Source of the DNA: an uncultured Eubacterium sp.
GTDB taxonomy: Bacteria; Bacillota; Clostridia; Lachnospirales; Lachnospiraceae
DNA: 54,592 nucleotides
Assembly: GCA_945939115.1 (NCBI GenBank)
Contig: CAMEVC010000016.1
Span: 1-54,592 of the forward strand
Direction of reading: 5' to 3'
The translations under genes and the position numbers were made by a program. Positions 32,316 through 40,579 of this stretch are shown one piece after another (positions within the stretch are counted from its first letter, which is position 1; each line of letters starts with the position of its first letter). The notes beneath the pieces were generated by a model. That model worked only from the letters and a program-made list of their open reading frames with translations, was not told the DNA's origin and searched no databases.

Positions 32316-33689
32316 CTACTTGCCCATACAGAACTTTGAAAAAATTCTGTCAGCAAGGTCATCCTCTACTTCTTCGCCAATGATTAGCCCAAGCTTTTCA
32401 TAAGCTGTCATAAGGTCAATAGTGAGGAAATCCTCACTTATCATATTATCAATTCCATTAAGAACAAGCTGCAGACTTTCCTTAGCCTGACCCAGCAGTT
32501 CCTTGTGTCTTGTACTAGTTATATAGACATCCTCATTAAAACTGATATCTCCGTTAAAGAACATTTTCTTAATAGTATCTTCCAATTCATCTATACCTGT
32601 TTCCTGTTTTGCTGAAACAGCTACAACCTCGCAGTCTATAATATTCTTAATATCCTCAGCACCTGTAACCTGATTAAGGTCTGTTTTGTTAAGAATTACA
32701 AGAACCTTCTTTCCTTTTATCAAGTCGATAATCTCATAATCATTATCATCTAAATGTCTTGAAGAATCAACAACATAAATAATAAGATCCGCATCACCTG
32801 CCAGTTTCTTTGCTTTATTAACACCTATACTCTCAACAATATCTTCTGTTTTTCTGATCCCGGCAGTATCTATGAGATTGAGTGTTATTCCTGACAGATT
32901 AATCATCTCCTCAAGTATGTCCCTTGTTGTTCCCTCTATATCAGTGACAATTGCCCGCTCTTCTCTGGCAAGTACATTTAACAGGCTTGACTTTCCTGCA
33001 TTAGTTTTCCCCAAAATAACTGTCCTGACACCATCATGCATAATCCGGCCATTTTCGCAAGTTTTCAACATTTTATCCACCTTATTAAGGCAGTTATTAA
33101 CATCATTTTTCAAGTTATCTACATTATCATCTATATTAAAATGTTCCGGATCATCAAGTGCAGCTTCTATAAATGCCACGTTATTTAATAATATTTCCCG
33201 TATTTCTTTAATCTTAGCAGAGAGCTTTCCATCTAACTGATTTACAGATGACTTTAATGCATAATCATTCTTGGCATTAATTACATCTATTACAGCCTCT
33301 GCCTGTGACAGGTCAATTCTTCCATTAAGAAAGGCTCTCTTGGTAAATTCGCCCGGTTCAGCCAGGCGCGCACCGGCAGACAGAAGGGCATCTAATACCT
33401 TCTTAGTTACAAGAATTCCACCATGGCAGTCAATCTCAACTACATCTTCCCTTGTATATGTGTTAGGTGCTCTCATAACTATAGCAAGAACTTCATCAAT
33501 TTCACTCTCTCCATCGGTAATAATTCCAAAATGTACTGTATGGCTCTTCACATCTGCAAGCCTGATATTCTTTTTTGATTTAAAAACGGTATCAGCAATA
33601 TTAACAGCTTCAGAACCGCTCACTCTCACAATACTAATTCCACCACTGGACATTGTGCTGGTAGATATAGCTGCTATTGTGTCTTCCAT
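32316..33689 (-). CDS. mnmE: tRNA modification GTPase MnmE
   Basis: MnmE (TrmE) is the GTPase partner of MnmG in tRNA wobble uridine modification. The 457-residue protein has an N-terminal folate-binding domain (about 1-115, with IDCHGG), a helical domain, and an inserted G domain with ILGKTNAGKSSLLN (G1, near 223-236), DTAGIRKTED (G3) and LNKTDLN (G4). It ends in the conserved FCMGK, whose cysteine is functionally important. The ATG at 33689 has GGGGAG upstream; the in-frame extension to 33770 crosses the jag terminator and is not expected to be translated. Confidence 0.97.
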   Translation of the reverse strand: MEDTIAAISTSTMSSGGISIVRVSGSEAVNIADTVFKSKKNIRLADVKSHTVHFGIITDGESEIDEVLAIVMRAPNTYTREDVVEIDCHGGILVTKKVLDALLSAGARLAEPGEFTKRAFLNGRIDLSQAEAVIDVINAKNDYALKSSVNQLDGKLSAKIKEIREILLNNVAFIEAALDDPEHFNIDDNVDNLKNDVNNCLNKVDKMLKTCENGRIMHDGVRTVILGKTNAGKSSLLNVLAREERAIVTDIEGTTRDILEEMINLSGITLNLIDTAGIRKTEDIVESIGVNKAKKLAGDADLIIYVVDSSRHLDDNDYEIIDLIKGKKVLVILNKTDLNQVTGAEDIKNIIDCEVVAVSAKQETGIDELEDTIKKMFFNGDISFNEDVYITSTRHKELLGQAKESLQLVLNGIDNMISEDFLTIDLMTAYEKLGLIIGEEVEDDLADRIFSKFCMGK

Positions 33690-33737
33690 GTTAACTCCCC
33701 TTTTCTGTCTCATCGCTCTGCGCATCTTTGCTGTTGC

Positions 33738-33771
33738 GCAAAAAATGCTGTAGTAATAATACCACAGCATT
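33738..33771 (-). terminator. Terminator between jag and mnmE
   Basis: Arms 33744-33755 and 33760-33771 pair over 12 positions with one G-T pair and a four-base loop; the leftward tail is a T-run. It separates the yidC-jag part of the origin cluster from mnmE-mnmG-rsmG, although read-through is likely because no strong promoter for mnmE is visible. Confidence 0.8.
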
Positions 33772-33791
33772 CTTTAAAATCCTATATCTAA

Positions 33792-34688
33792 TTATCTGTT
33801 ATATCTGTTATTATTTTCTCTCTCAAGATAAACAACAACATGTCTGAAAGGTTCCTCCCCCTCACTTCTTGTAGATACGAACTTATCTGACTGAAGTGCT
33901 GAATGGATTATTCTTCTTTCATATGGATTCATTGGCTCAAGTGAAACCGGTCTTCTGCTTCTCTTTACCTTATATGCTATATTCTTAGCAAGAGACTCAA
34001 GAGTTTCTTTTCTTCTCTTTCTATAGTTCTCTGTATCTAACTTAATGCGGACATACTTATCGCTATTCTTGTTAATTACAAGACTTGTAAGATACTGTAT
34101 AGAATCAAGTGTCTGTCCTCTCTTTCCTATAAGAACGCCCATGTTATCTCCTGAGAGATCAATATTAACGCTGTTCTCGTCATCATCAAATGTGATATCA
34201 ACATTTACTGTCATATTCATGGCACCAAACATATTGTCAAGAAATGCGTTAATCTGTTTCTTAATCTCTTCCTTCTGCTCTGCAGAAAAAGGCTCTGACT
34301 TAGGTTCTTCCTTAGTCTCATCCATTACATCAGATTTAGACTCTCTCTTAATCTCTGTCTTAACGTCAGCTTTAACCTCTTTCTTAGGCTCTGGCTTAAA
34401 TTCCTTCTTAGACTCTGGCTTAGCTTCTTTCTTTACTTCTGTCTTAGCTTCAGCTTTAGTCTCTGTTTTAATCTCTGCCTTAGCCTCTTCCTTAACAGAA
34501 TCGTCTGTTTCCTCTGATTTCTCTCTTGCCTTAATCTTGGCTGGTTTAGAATTAAATAAACCGAAAAGTCCTGAACTTCCCTTTTCTATTACTTCATAAT
34601 CAAGCTTGCTGCTTGGAATTCCAAGCTTTGTGCAGGCATTAGTTATGGCTTCCTCAACAGATTTTCCTGTAACTTCAATATATTCCAT
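33792..34688 (-). CDS. jag: RNA-binding protein Jag/KhpB
   Basis: Jag (SpoIIIJ-associated) binds RNA and partners with KhpA; it is encoded next to yidC in most Firmicutes. The 298-residue protein has an N-terminal Jag_N domain (about 1-52, starting MEYIEVTGKSVEEAI), a highly charged repetitive linker of K/E/A units (about 58-130), a KH domain with IGKRGQTLDSIQYL (about 183-197) and a C-terminal R3H domain (ENYRKRRKETLESLA, then RPVSLEPMNPYERRIIHS). The linker is unusually long and regular. GAGAGGG lies before the ATG, 13 bases after yidC. Confidence 0.95.
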   Translation of the reverse strand: MEYIEVTGKSVEEAITNACTKLGIPSSKLDYEVIEKGSSGLFGLFNSKPAKIKAREKSEETDDSVKEEAKAEIKTETKAEAKTEVKKEAKPESKKEFKPEPKKEVKADVKTEIKRESKSDVMDETKEEPKSEPFSAEQKEEIKKQINAFLDNMFGAMNMTVNVDITFDDDENSVNIDLSGDNMGVLIGKRGQTLDSIQYLTSLVINKNSDKYVRIKLDTENYRKRRKETLESLAKNIAYKVKRSRRPVSLEPMNPYERRIIHSALQSDKFVSTRSEGEEPFRHVVVYLERENNNRYNR

Positions 34689-34701
34689 TACTTAACCCTC
34701 T

Positions 34702-35943
34702 CTATTTTCTTTTATCGTTAATCTCGTTGTATCTTGATACCATTCCAACCTTATCAGCAAGACTTCCCGGCTTGGCTGCCTTTCCACTTGCTGCTGCGGC
34801 TGCCTTTAACTCCTGAATCTTCTTATCATTAGCTTCCTTCTTCTCCTGAAGCTTCTTAGCTCTCTCCGCACTTGCAGATGCTGATGAATTCTTATTACTG
34901 TTAACATTTCTGGTAGTAACAGAAGCTCCCTTTACGATATTTTCGGCTGGAAGACCCTTTTTAGCTCTCTTTTTATTACGTTTTTCCACATTCTTGGCAA
35001 CAATAGCATCTGTTCCGATCTTATCATAATACATATTAATGAAAATTGTCTGTATTGTCTGTATTACGGCTGTTGCTATCCAGTAAACACCAAGACCTGC
35101 CGGAAGGCTTATTGCAAGAAATGCTGACATTATAGGCATGAAATATGTCATCATCTTCATTGATGCTGCCGCAGGGTTATCGCTGTCTGGCTGGTTCATA
35201 CCTGCCTGAGATACCTTAACAGAGATAAACTGTGTAACACCGGCAAGAATAGGAATTAAAAATGCAATGTGCAATCCAAAACCTGGATTCTGAGACATGT
35301 TTATTCCTAAAAATGTGTTCATATGGTTAATCTTATCAAGATTTTCAGTAATCATAGCTGAAAATGCAGGAAAAGCATCTTTCAACTGATTCCACTGGTC
35401 TGTTGTAAATGTATTAAGTGTTGTTACTGCTGTATTAGTATTACTCCAGTCTACACCTTTTCCATAGATTTCATTAAGAGTATCAGCATATCCTGCTACT
35501 GAAGATATTCCTGCATTACCATTAAGACCAAGTATATTAAGGAAAAGGTCTTTTATCTGTGAAATGTATAATGGAATCTGCTGGAAAACCCTGTAAAGTG
35601 CAAATAAAATCGGCATCTGAATAAGAAGCTGTATACAACTTCCCCACTGGGATACACCGTATTTCTCATATACAGCCTTAGTTTCAGCCTGCATCTTTGT
35701 CATTGCATCTGTATCATTGCTCTTTCCCTTATACTTTTCCTGAATAGCCTTTATTTCAGGATTCATGACCGTCTGCAATTTTGTCATCTTCTGCTGCTTA
35801 ATCTGTAATGGAAGCATCAGCATTTTAACAAGCAGTGTAAAAAGAACAATCGCTATCGCAATATTTCCAATGCCAATTGCATTAAGACCCATAAAAAGTA
35901 TATCTAAGATTTCGCCAAGAAACTTAGCAATTGCATTAATCAA
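34702..35943 (-). CDS. yidC: Membrane protein insertase YidC
   Basis: YidC/SpoIIIJ inserts and folds membrane proteins. The 413-residue protein has the core of five transmembrane helices (spans near 8-35, 105-125, 215-240, 265-285 and 290-310), the QQIPLYISQIKDLFL and MPIMSAFLAISLPAGLGVYW segments, and a long basic, A/K-rich C-terminal tail (about 325-413) suited to ribosome contact. No lipoprotein signal cysteine is seen at the N-terminus. The start is a TTG at 35941-35943 preceded by a strong GGAGGTGA, which fixes it. It sits between yidD and jag as in related genomes. Confidence 0.94.
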   Translation of the reverse strand: MINAIAKFLGEILDILFMGLNAIGIGNIAIAIVLFTLLVKMLMLPLQIKQQKMTKLQTVMNPEIKAIQEKYKGKSNDTDAMTKMQAETKAVYEKYGVSQWGSCIQLLIQMPILFALYRVFQQIPLYISQIKDLFLNILGLNGNAGISSVAGYADTLNEIYGKGVDWSNTNTAVTTLNTFTTDQWNQLKDAFPAFSAMITENLDKINHMNTFLGINMSQNPGFGLHIAFLIPILAGVTQFISVKVSQAGMNQPDSDNPAAASMKMMTYFMPIMSAFLAISLPAGLGVYWIATAVIQTIQTIFINMYYDKIGTDAIVAKNVEKRNKKRAKKGLPAENIVKGASVTTRNVNSNKNSSASASAERAKKLQEKKEANDKKIQELKAAAAASGKAAKPGSLADKVGMVSRYNEINDKRK

Positions 35944-35987
35944 ATTGTCACCTCCGCAAAAATAGCACTACCCAAATATTCAATTGT

Positions 35988-36260
35988 TTATTGCTTTTTT
36001 CTTTTTCCGTATCTGCCTACCGGCACCGGATCAAAGCCATAAGCATTCTTATTAAATGGATTGCACCTTAATATTCTTTTAAGTGCCAACCATCCACCTA
36101 AAAAAACTCCATACATATCTATCGCTTCTGAAGCATACTGTGAACAGGTAGGAATAAAACTGCAGTATTTTCCTCCTTTATAAGGAGATATTGCAATCTG
36201 ATAAAATCTAATCAATTTCAAAACAATAGACTTTCCTGCATTCTTCACAATATTTTTCAT
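35988..36260 (-). CDS. yidD: Membrane protein insertion efficiency factor YidD
   Basis: This 90-residue peripheral membrane protein contains the family signature YQIAISPYKGGKYCSFIPTC with SQYASEAIDMYG following, and a basic C-terminus (GRYGKRKKQ). It assists YidC-dependent insertion. It lies 16 bases after rnpA and 44 bases before yidC, the normal order. Confidence 0.95.
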   Translation of the reverse strand: MKNIVKNAGKSIVLKLIRFYQIAISPYKGGKYCSFIPTCSQYASEAIDMYGVFLGGWLALKRILRCNPFNKNAYGFDPVPVGRYGKRKKQ

Positions 36261-36276
36261 ATTATAATACCTGTTA

Positions 36277-36624
36277 TTAATCCTGCTTATAGAGCTTATG
36301 AAGTTTTAATAAATGAATCATTGATTCCTTTGTTTCGAAAAAACCCTTATCTTTCAAACTGGCTCTGGCTATAACAATATAATCATAACCATCGGGTATA
36401 TGATCAGTACTCAAGCGGAATGCTTCCCGTATTAATCGGGCCAGCCTGTGTCGGACAATGCTATTCCCGACCTTCTTACTCACAGATACTCCTAGTCTCT
36501 TAGTATCCGTTCCATTCTCAGAAACATACATAATAAGATTCTTATTAGCATAAGATTTCTTATTATTGTACACCTTCTTAAAATCTTCATTACTTCTTAA
36601 TGTTTCAAAATCCTTATATTTCAT
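36277..36624 (-). CDS. rnpA: Ribonuclease P protein component
   Basis: RnpA is the protein subunit of RNase P, which trims the 5' end of tRNAs with its RNA partner. The 115-residue protein has the RNR-type signature KKVGNSIVRHRLARLIREAF (about 51-70), with an N-terminal LRSNEDFKKVY strand. The ATG at 36624 has GGTGAAG six bases upstream; an ATG four codons earlier is possible. Unusually for this locus it is about 300 bases from rpmH, with a terminator and a hairpin repeat between them. Confidence 0.95.
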   Translation of the reverse strand: MKYKDFETLRSNEDFKKVYNNKKSYANKNLIMYVSENGTDTKRLGVSVSKKVGNSIVRHRLARLIREAFRLSTDHIPDGYDYIVIARASLKDKGFFETKESMIHLLKLHKLYKQD

Positions 36625-36681
36625 ATTCTTCACCATTCACTTACTTAATTATAATTACTACATTTTTGGAAAAGTGCTTTC

Positions 36682-36812
36682 GAATGAATTTGCATATTTG
36701 AATTGCAGACACGCTCTCGCTCGGGACGCAACGTAGCGGTACTAAATTCGCAAAATGCTCATTAAGTACCGACGTTGCTTTACGGTCTGCAAATCGAATA
36801 GCAAATTCATTC
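36682..36812. repeat. Long nested hairpin element B
   Basis: GAATGAATTTGC (36682-36693) pairs with GCAAATTCATTC (36801-36812). Pairing continues inward through TTGCAGAC/GTCTGCAA, GCAACGT/ACGTTGC and CGGTACT/AGTACCG, giving a long, interrupted hairpin. Its interior shares four ordered words with element A at 22234-22376, while the outer stem differs. There is no T-tract after either arm, so this copy is not a terminator. A shadow reading frame crosses it on the minus strand but is not a gene. Confidence 0.82.
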
Positions 36813-36870
36813 TCAACAACACAAATACAAAAATGAAATATAATTATATAATATAATACAATACAATCTG

Positions 36871-36899
36871 AAAAAAGCAGATGAGATATTCCCATCTGC
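36871..36899 (-). terminator. Terminator after rpmH
   Basis: GCAGATG (36877-36883) and CATCTGC (36893-36899) form the stem; the leftward tail is six T. It lies 31 bases beyond the rpmH stop and uncouples rpmH from rnpA. Confidence 0.85.
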
Positions 36900-36930
36900 C
36901 TGAAAATCAAGAAAATAAAAATGAACCGGA

Positions 36931-37065
36931 TTAAGCTGAAAGTTTCTTTCTTCCCTTAGCTCTTCTAGCTGCTAATACTTTTCTTCCACCTGCAGTACTC
37001 ATTCTTGATCTGAATCCATGAACTTTAGATCTCTGTCTGTTCTTAGGCTGAAATGTCATCTTCAT
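36931..37065 (-). CDS. rpmH: 50S ribosomal protein L34
   Basis: L34 is a 44-residue basic protein of the large ribosomal subunit. The translation starts [14 protein letters not shown] and ends [12 protein letters not shown], with the [20 protein letters not shown] core found in all L34 proteins. GGAGG (37076-37080) is ten bases upstream of the ATG. It is the first leftward gene from oriC, as in most bacteria, with its own strong promoter. Confidence 0.98.
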   Translation of the reverse strand: MKMTFQPKNRQRSKVHGFRSRMSTAGGRKVLAARRAKGRKKLSA

Positions 37066-37147
37066 AGTCTATGCACCTCCTTCATTACCATTATAGTTTA
37101 TTATGGTAAGAACATTTTCATATAAAAAATTTCAAAACACAGACTAG

Positions 37148-37176
37148 ATTATATTTGTTAAATAATATAAAGTCAA
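37148..37176 (-). promoter_or_regulatory. Strong sigma-A promoter of rpmH
   Basis: On the minus strand TTGACT (37171-37176), a 17-base spacer and a perfect TATAAT (37148-37153) lie about 80 bases before the rpmH ATG. Confidence 0.85.
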
Positions 37177-37243
37177 GAAAAACTTGATATTTACTGTATT
37201 TATTTTATTATATACTAATTCTATATATCAATTTTTCAACATG

Positions 37244-37468
37244 TTTTCCACATACTTCTGATATGCATAAACAGGATATTTTCAAAATTTTTTTCTCGGT
37301 ATATATGAAAGTTATCAACATTTTGTTAATAAGTTGTGGATAAATGTTTAAAACTATTAAATTTTATACTAAAATTTTATCATAAGTCCCTATTTTCGAC
37401 ATTTTATTCTTTAATAATGTTATCCACATATGGTTATTTCAATATAATTTTCAAGATAATTATCCACA
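37244..37468. other. oriC: oriC, upstream DnaA-box region
   Basis: Between divergent rpmH and dnaA are exact DnaA boxes at 37420-37428, 37460-37468 and, inverted, 37335-37343, with near-matches TTTTCCACA (37244-37252) and TTATCAACA (37312-37320). The surrounding DNA is very AT-rich. Together with 38934-39237 this makes a bipartite origin of the Bacillus type. Confidence 0.9.
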
Positions 37469-37489
37469 GTTGTAAATTTGCCCATTTTA

Positions 37490-37518
37490 TTGAAAAATAA
37501 ATGTAAATGATATATTAT
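37490..37518 (+). promoter_or_regulatory. Sigma-A-type promoter of dnaA
   Basis: TTGAAA (37490-37495), a 17-base spacer and TATTAT (37513-37518) place the transcript start near 37525. This makes the ATG at 37527 nearly leaderless and supports 37581 as the true start. DnaA boxes just upstream suggest autorepression. Confidence 0.7.
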
Positions 37519-37580
37519 ATAAGGGAATGTTTTTAAATGAACAGAAAGGCGAAATAACAAGCCAGAAAGGCACAGATATT

Positions 37581-38933
37581 ATGGAAGAATTAGAAGAATT
37601 AATTAATAAATGGGATTTAATTATCTCTACTTTCAAAGAAGAACATGATATTCATGATATTTCTTTTAAGACTTGGATAAAACCTCTCAAAATATATAAA
37701 CTCGATGGCAATATAATAACACTTACTTACTCAGCAGGTGAGATGGGTATAGTGTATATAGAGAAAAGATATCTTAAGTTTCTTGAGGTTACTATATGCG
37801 AAGTTATGAATAAGGAATATACGGTAAGACTCATATCATTAGAAGAAAAGAATGAGGAAGAACTTAAGAAAAAAACTTCAACAGTTTCTACTAATAATAA
37901 TGTAGCAACTCAGAACCTAAATCCTAATTACACATTTGATACCTTCGTTGTAGGTACTAACAATAATCTCGCCCATGCTGCTTCTTTAGCTGTAGCAGAG
38001 ACTCCGGGCAAGATATATAATCCTCTTTTTATATACGGAGGCGCAGGACTTGGAAAAACTCATCTTATGCAGGCAATTGCTCATTTTATAATTGCAAGTG
38101 ATCCTAATAAGAAAGTTCTTTATGTAACATCAGAAACATTTACTAATGAGCTTATTGAGTCCGTTAAGACTAATAAGAATACTGAATTTAGAAATAAGTA
38201 CCGCAACATAGATGTACTGCTTATTGATGATATCCAGTTCATTATAGGTAAAGTTTCTACCCAGGAAGAATTCTTTAATACCTTTAACGATTTATATCTT
38301 TTAGGTAAACAGATTGTAATTTCTTCTGACCGTCCTCCTAAGGAGATGGAGACATTACCTGACAGGTTGAGAACAAGATTCGAGAGTGGTCTTCCTGTAG
38401 ATATCCAGATACCTACATACGAAACTAAAATGGCTATTATTAATAAGAAGTCAGAAGCTCTTGGAATTGATTTTCCTTATGAGGTTAAGGATTATGTTGC
38501 AACTAACATAACTTCAAGTATCAGGGAACTGGAAGGAGCTCTTACTAAGCTTTCTGCGTATTCCAAGCTTTCACATACACCTTTGACAGCAGAATTTGCA
38601 GAGAATACCCTCAAGGATTTAATTTCTCCTTATTCTAAGAAAGAGATTACACCAGAGCTTATTATTCAGGTTGTTGCGGAACACTTCCATATTAAACCTG
38701 AGGACATTATCTCTCACAGAAGAAGTGCAGATATAGCATTTCCAAGGCAGATTGCCATGTATCTGTGCAGACAGATGACTCAGACTCCTCTTGAAGCTAT
38801 CGGTAAAGCTATGGGAAACAGAGACCATACAACAGTAATATATGGTTCTGAGAAGATTGCTAAAGAGACAGTTACCAATGAATCTACTAAGAATACAGTA
38901 GATATATTAATAAAGAAGTTAAATCCTTCTTAA
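37581..38933 (+). CDS. dnaA: Chromosomal replication initiator DnaA
   Basis: DnaA binds the DnaA boxes at oriC and opens the duplex. The 450-residue protein has domain I (about 1-80, MEELEELINKWD with the conserved SFKTWIKPL), a linker, the AAA+ domain with Walker A GGAGLGKTHL (near 155-164) and Walker B VLLIDDIQF (near 216-224), and domain IV with HRRSADIAFPRQIAMYLCR and GNRDHTTVIYG for box recognition. The ATG at 37581 is preceded by AGAAAGG and matches typical DnaA N-termini; the longer version from 37527 is unlikely given the promoter. It is the first gene of the rightward arm. Confidence 0.97.
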   Translation: MEELEELINKWDLIISTFKEEHDIHDISFKTWIKPLKIYKLDGNIITLTYSAGEMGIVYIEKRYLKFLEVTICEVMNKEYTVRLISLEEKNEEELKKKTSTVSTNNNVATQNLNPNYTFDTFVVGTNNNLAHAASLAVAETPGKIYNPLFIYGGAGLGKTHLMQAIAHFIIASDPNKKVLYVTSETFTNELIESVKTNKNTEFRNKYRNIDVLLIDDIQFIIGKVSTQEEFFNTFNDLYLLGKQIVISSDRPPKEMETLPDRLRTRFESGLPVDIQIPTYETKMAIINKKSEALGIDFPYEVKDYVATNITSSIRELEGALTKLSAYSKLSHTPLTAEFAENTLKDLISPYSKKEITPELIIQVVAEHFHIKPEDIISHRRSADIAFPRQIAMYLCRQMTQTPLEAIGKAMGNRDHTTVIYGSEKIAKETVTNESTKNTVDILIKKLNPS

Positions 38934-39237
38934 TACATTATGAAAGTTATCCACAATTATTTAGGGATAAAATGTTAATTTACTGTTACTTATATGTTGA
39001 TTGATAATAATATCTTTTTTTATTAATTTTGATATATATTTATTTACACATTTTTACATGGAATTTTCACAAGCTTGACCTGGTTTTCTAACAGGGTTTT
39101 ACAAGCATTTTATCCAGTAAAATACTTACTTTGACGGGTTTTTAACATTTTCACATCTCCTAAGACTACGGCGACTGAAATTATATATTTATATATACAA
39201 TGCCACACTATAATTTTTTTGAAAGGAAGTTATTAAC
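38934..39237. other. oriC: oriC, downstream region between dnaA and dnaN
   Basis: An exact DnaA box TTATCCACA (38947-38955) is followed by about 120 bases of extremely AT-rich sequence (about 38970-39060), a good candidate for the unwinding element. No ORF fits. The region must also hold a dnaN promoter or rely on read-through from dnaA. Confidence 0.75.
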
Positions 39238-40341
39238 ATGAAATTAGTATTCACGAAATCCAACTTAAACAAAGCTGTAAGTATTGTCATGAAAGCTGTT
39301 CCAACCAGAACTACTATGAATATTCTTGAATGTATACTTATAGATGCCACTACTAATGAAATTAAATTTACAGGCAATGACATGGAACTTGGAATTGAAA
39401 CAATAGTAGAAGGTGAGATTATTGAGAAAGGTAAGGTCGCAATTGATGCAAAGCTCTTCTCTGAGATTGTAAGAAAGCTTCCAGATAATGATATTACTAT
39501 TTCTACAGATTCTAATAATAATGCACTTATTACATGTGAGAAGAGTAAGTTTAATATTGCCGGCAAATCAGGAGATGATTTTTCTTATCTTCCGGCCATT
39601 ATTAAAGATAAAATGATTACTTTATCTCAGTTTGAATTGAGAGAAGTTATTAACCAGACGATCTTTTCTATTGCAATGAATGATAATAACAAAATGATGA
39701 CTGGAGAGTTATTCGAAGTAAATGAAGGTACTCTTAAGGTTGTAGGTCTTGATGGACACAGAATTGCTATCAGAAATATTAAGCTTGAAGGAAGAGCTGA
39801 TAATGTCAGGGTTGTTATTCCTGGTAAAACTCTTCAGGAAATAAGTAAGATTCTTAATGCTGATGCAGAGAGTTTAGTAAACATATATTTCACTAATAAT
39901 CATGTATTATTTGAATTTGATCAGACTCATGTTGTTTCAAGACTTATTGAAGGTGAATATTTCAAAATTAACCAGATGCTCTCTAATGATTATGAGACTA
40001 AGGTTACAGTTAATAAGAAGGAATTTCTTGATTCTATAGACAGAGCTAATCTTCTTATAAGAGAAGGTGACAAGAAGCCTATTATTATTAATATACAGAA
40101 TGGACTTCTTCAGGTTAATGTTAATTCTGCCATTGGTGCTCTTAATGAGGATATTGATATTGACAAGGAAGGTAAGGATATAATGATAGGATTTAATCCT
40201 AAGTTTCTTATGGATGCATTAAGAGTTATTGATGATGATAATATTAATATGTTCCTTGTTAATCACAAATCTCCTTGCTTTATAAGAGACAAGGAAGAGA
40301 AATACATTTATCTTATTCTTCCTGTTAACTTTACAGCTTAA
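39238..40341 (+). CDS. dnaN: DNA polymerase III beta subunit (sliding clamp)
   Basis: DnaN forms the ring clamp that tethers polymerase to DNA. The 367-residue protein starts MKLVFTKSNLNKAVSIVMKA and shows the three-domain clamp pattern, including GLDGHRIAIRN near 180 and the C-terminal hydrophobic-pocket end YLILPVNF (near 357-364). AAGGAAG precedes the ATG. It lies in the standard dnaA-dnaN-yaaA-recF order. Confidence 0.97.
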   Translation: MKLVFTKSNLNKAVSIVMKAVPTRTTMNILECILIDATTNEIKFTGNDMELGIETIVEGEIIEKGKVAIDAKLFSEIVRKLPDNDITISTDSNNNALITCEKSKFNIAGKSGDDFSYLPAIIKDKMITLSQFELREVINQTIFSIAMNDNNKMMTGELFEVNEGTLKVVGLDGHRIAIRNIKLEGRADNVRVVIPGKTLQEISKILNADAESLVNIYFTNNHVLFEFDQTHVVSRLIEGEYFKINQMLSNDYETKVTVNKKEFLDSIDRANLLIREGDKKPIIINIQNGLLQVNVNSAIGALNEDIDIDKEGKDIMIGFNPKFLMDALRVIDDDNINMFLVNHKSPCFIRDKEEKYIYLILPVNFTA

Positions 40342-40361
40342 TAAGAAGAGGAAGGAATGTT

Positions 40362-40571
40362 ATGGAAGAAATATTTTTACGTGACGAGTTCATCAAGCTT
40401 GGTCAGGCAATTAAGGCAGCAGGTCTTGTAGAGAGTGGAGTTGAAGCTAAGATTGTTATTCAGGATGGTGAGGTTAAAGTTAACGGCAAAGTTGAGACAC
40501 AGCGTGGTAAAAAGCTTTTTGGCGGAGAAGTTGTTGAGTACAACGGATCAAGTATTCTTATTAATAAATAG
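40362..40571 (+). CDS. yaaA: S4-domain RNA-binding protein, YaaA/RlbA-type
   Basis: This 69-residue protein is a single S4 RNA-binding domain: IKLGQAIKAAGLVESGVEAK, then GEVKVNGKVETQRGKKL. It is conserved between dnaN and recF in many Firmicutes; its role, probably ribosome-related, is not established. It lies 20 bases after dnaN with AGGAAGG before the ATG, and its stop is eight bases before the recF start. Confidence 0.93.
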   Translation: MEEIFLRDEFIKLGQAIKAAGLVESGVEAKIVIQDGEVKVNGKVETQRGKKLFGGEVVEYNGSSILINK

Positions 40572-40579
40572 GTGTTAAT

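Noticed and set aside
36641-36910. 89-codon leftward reading frame between rpmH and rnpA
   Set aside because: It runs through hairpin element B and the rpmH terminator, has no ribosome binding site and resembles no protein.
37527-37580. Earlier in-frame start for dnaA
   Set aside because: The promoter -10 box ends at 37518, leaving almost no leader; the ATG at 37581 fits known DnaA N-termini.
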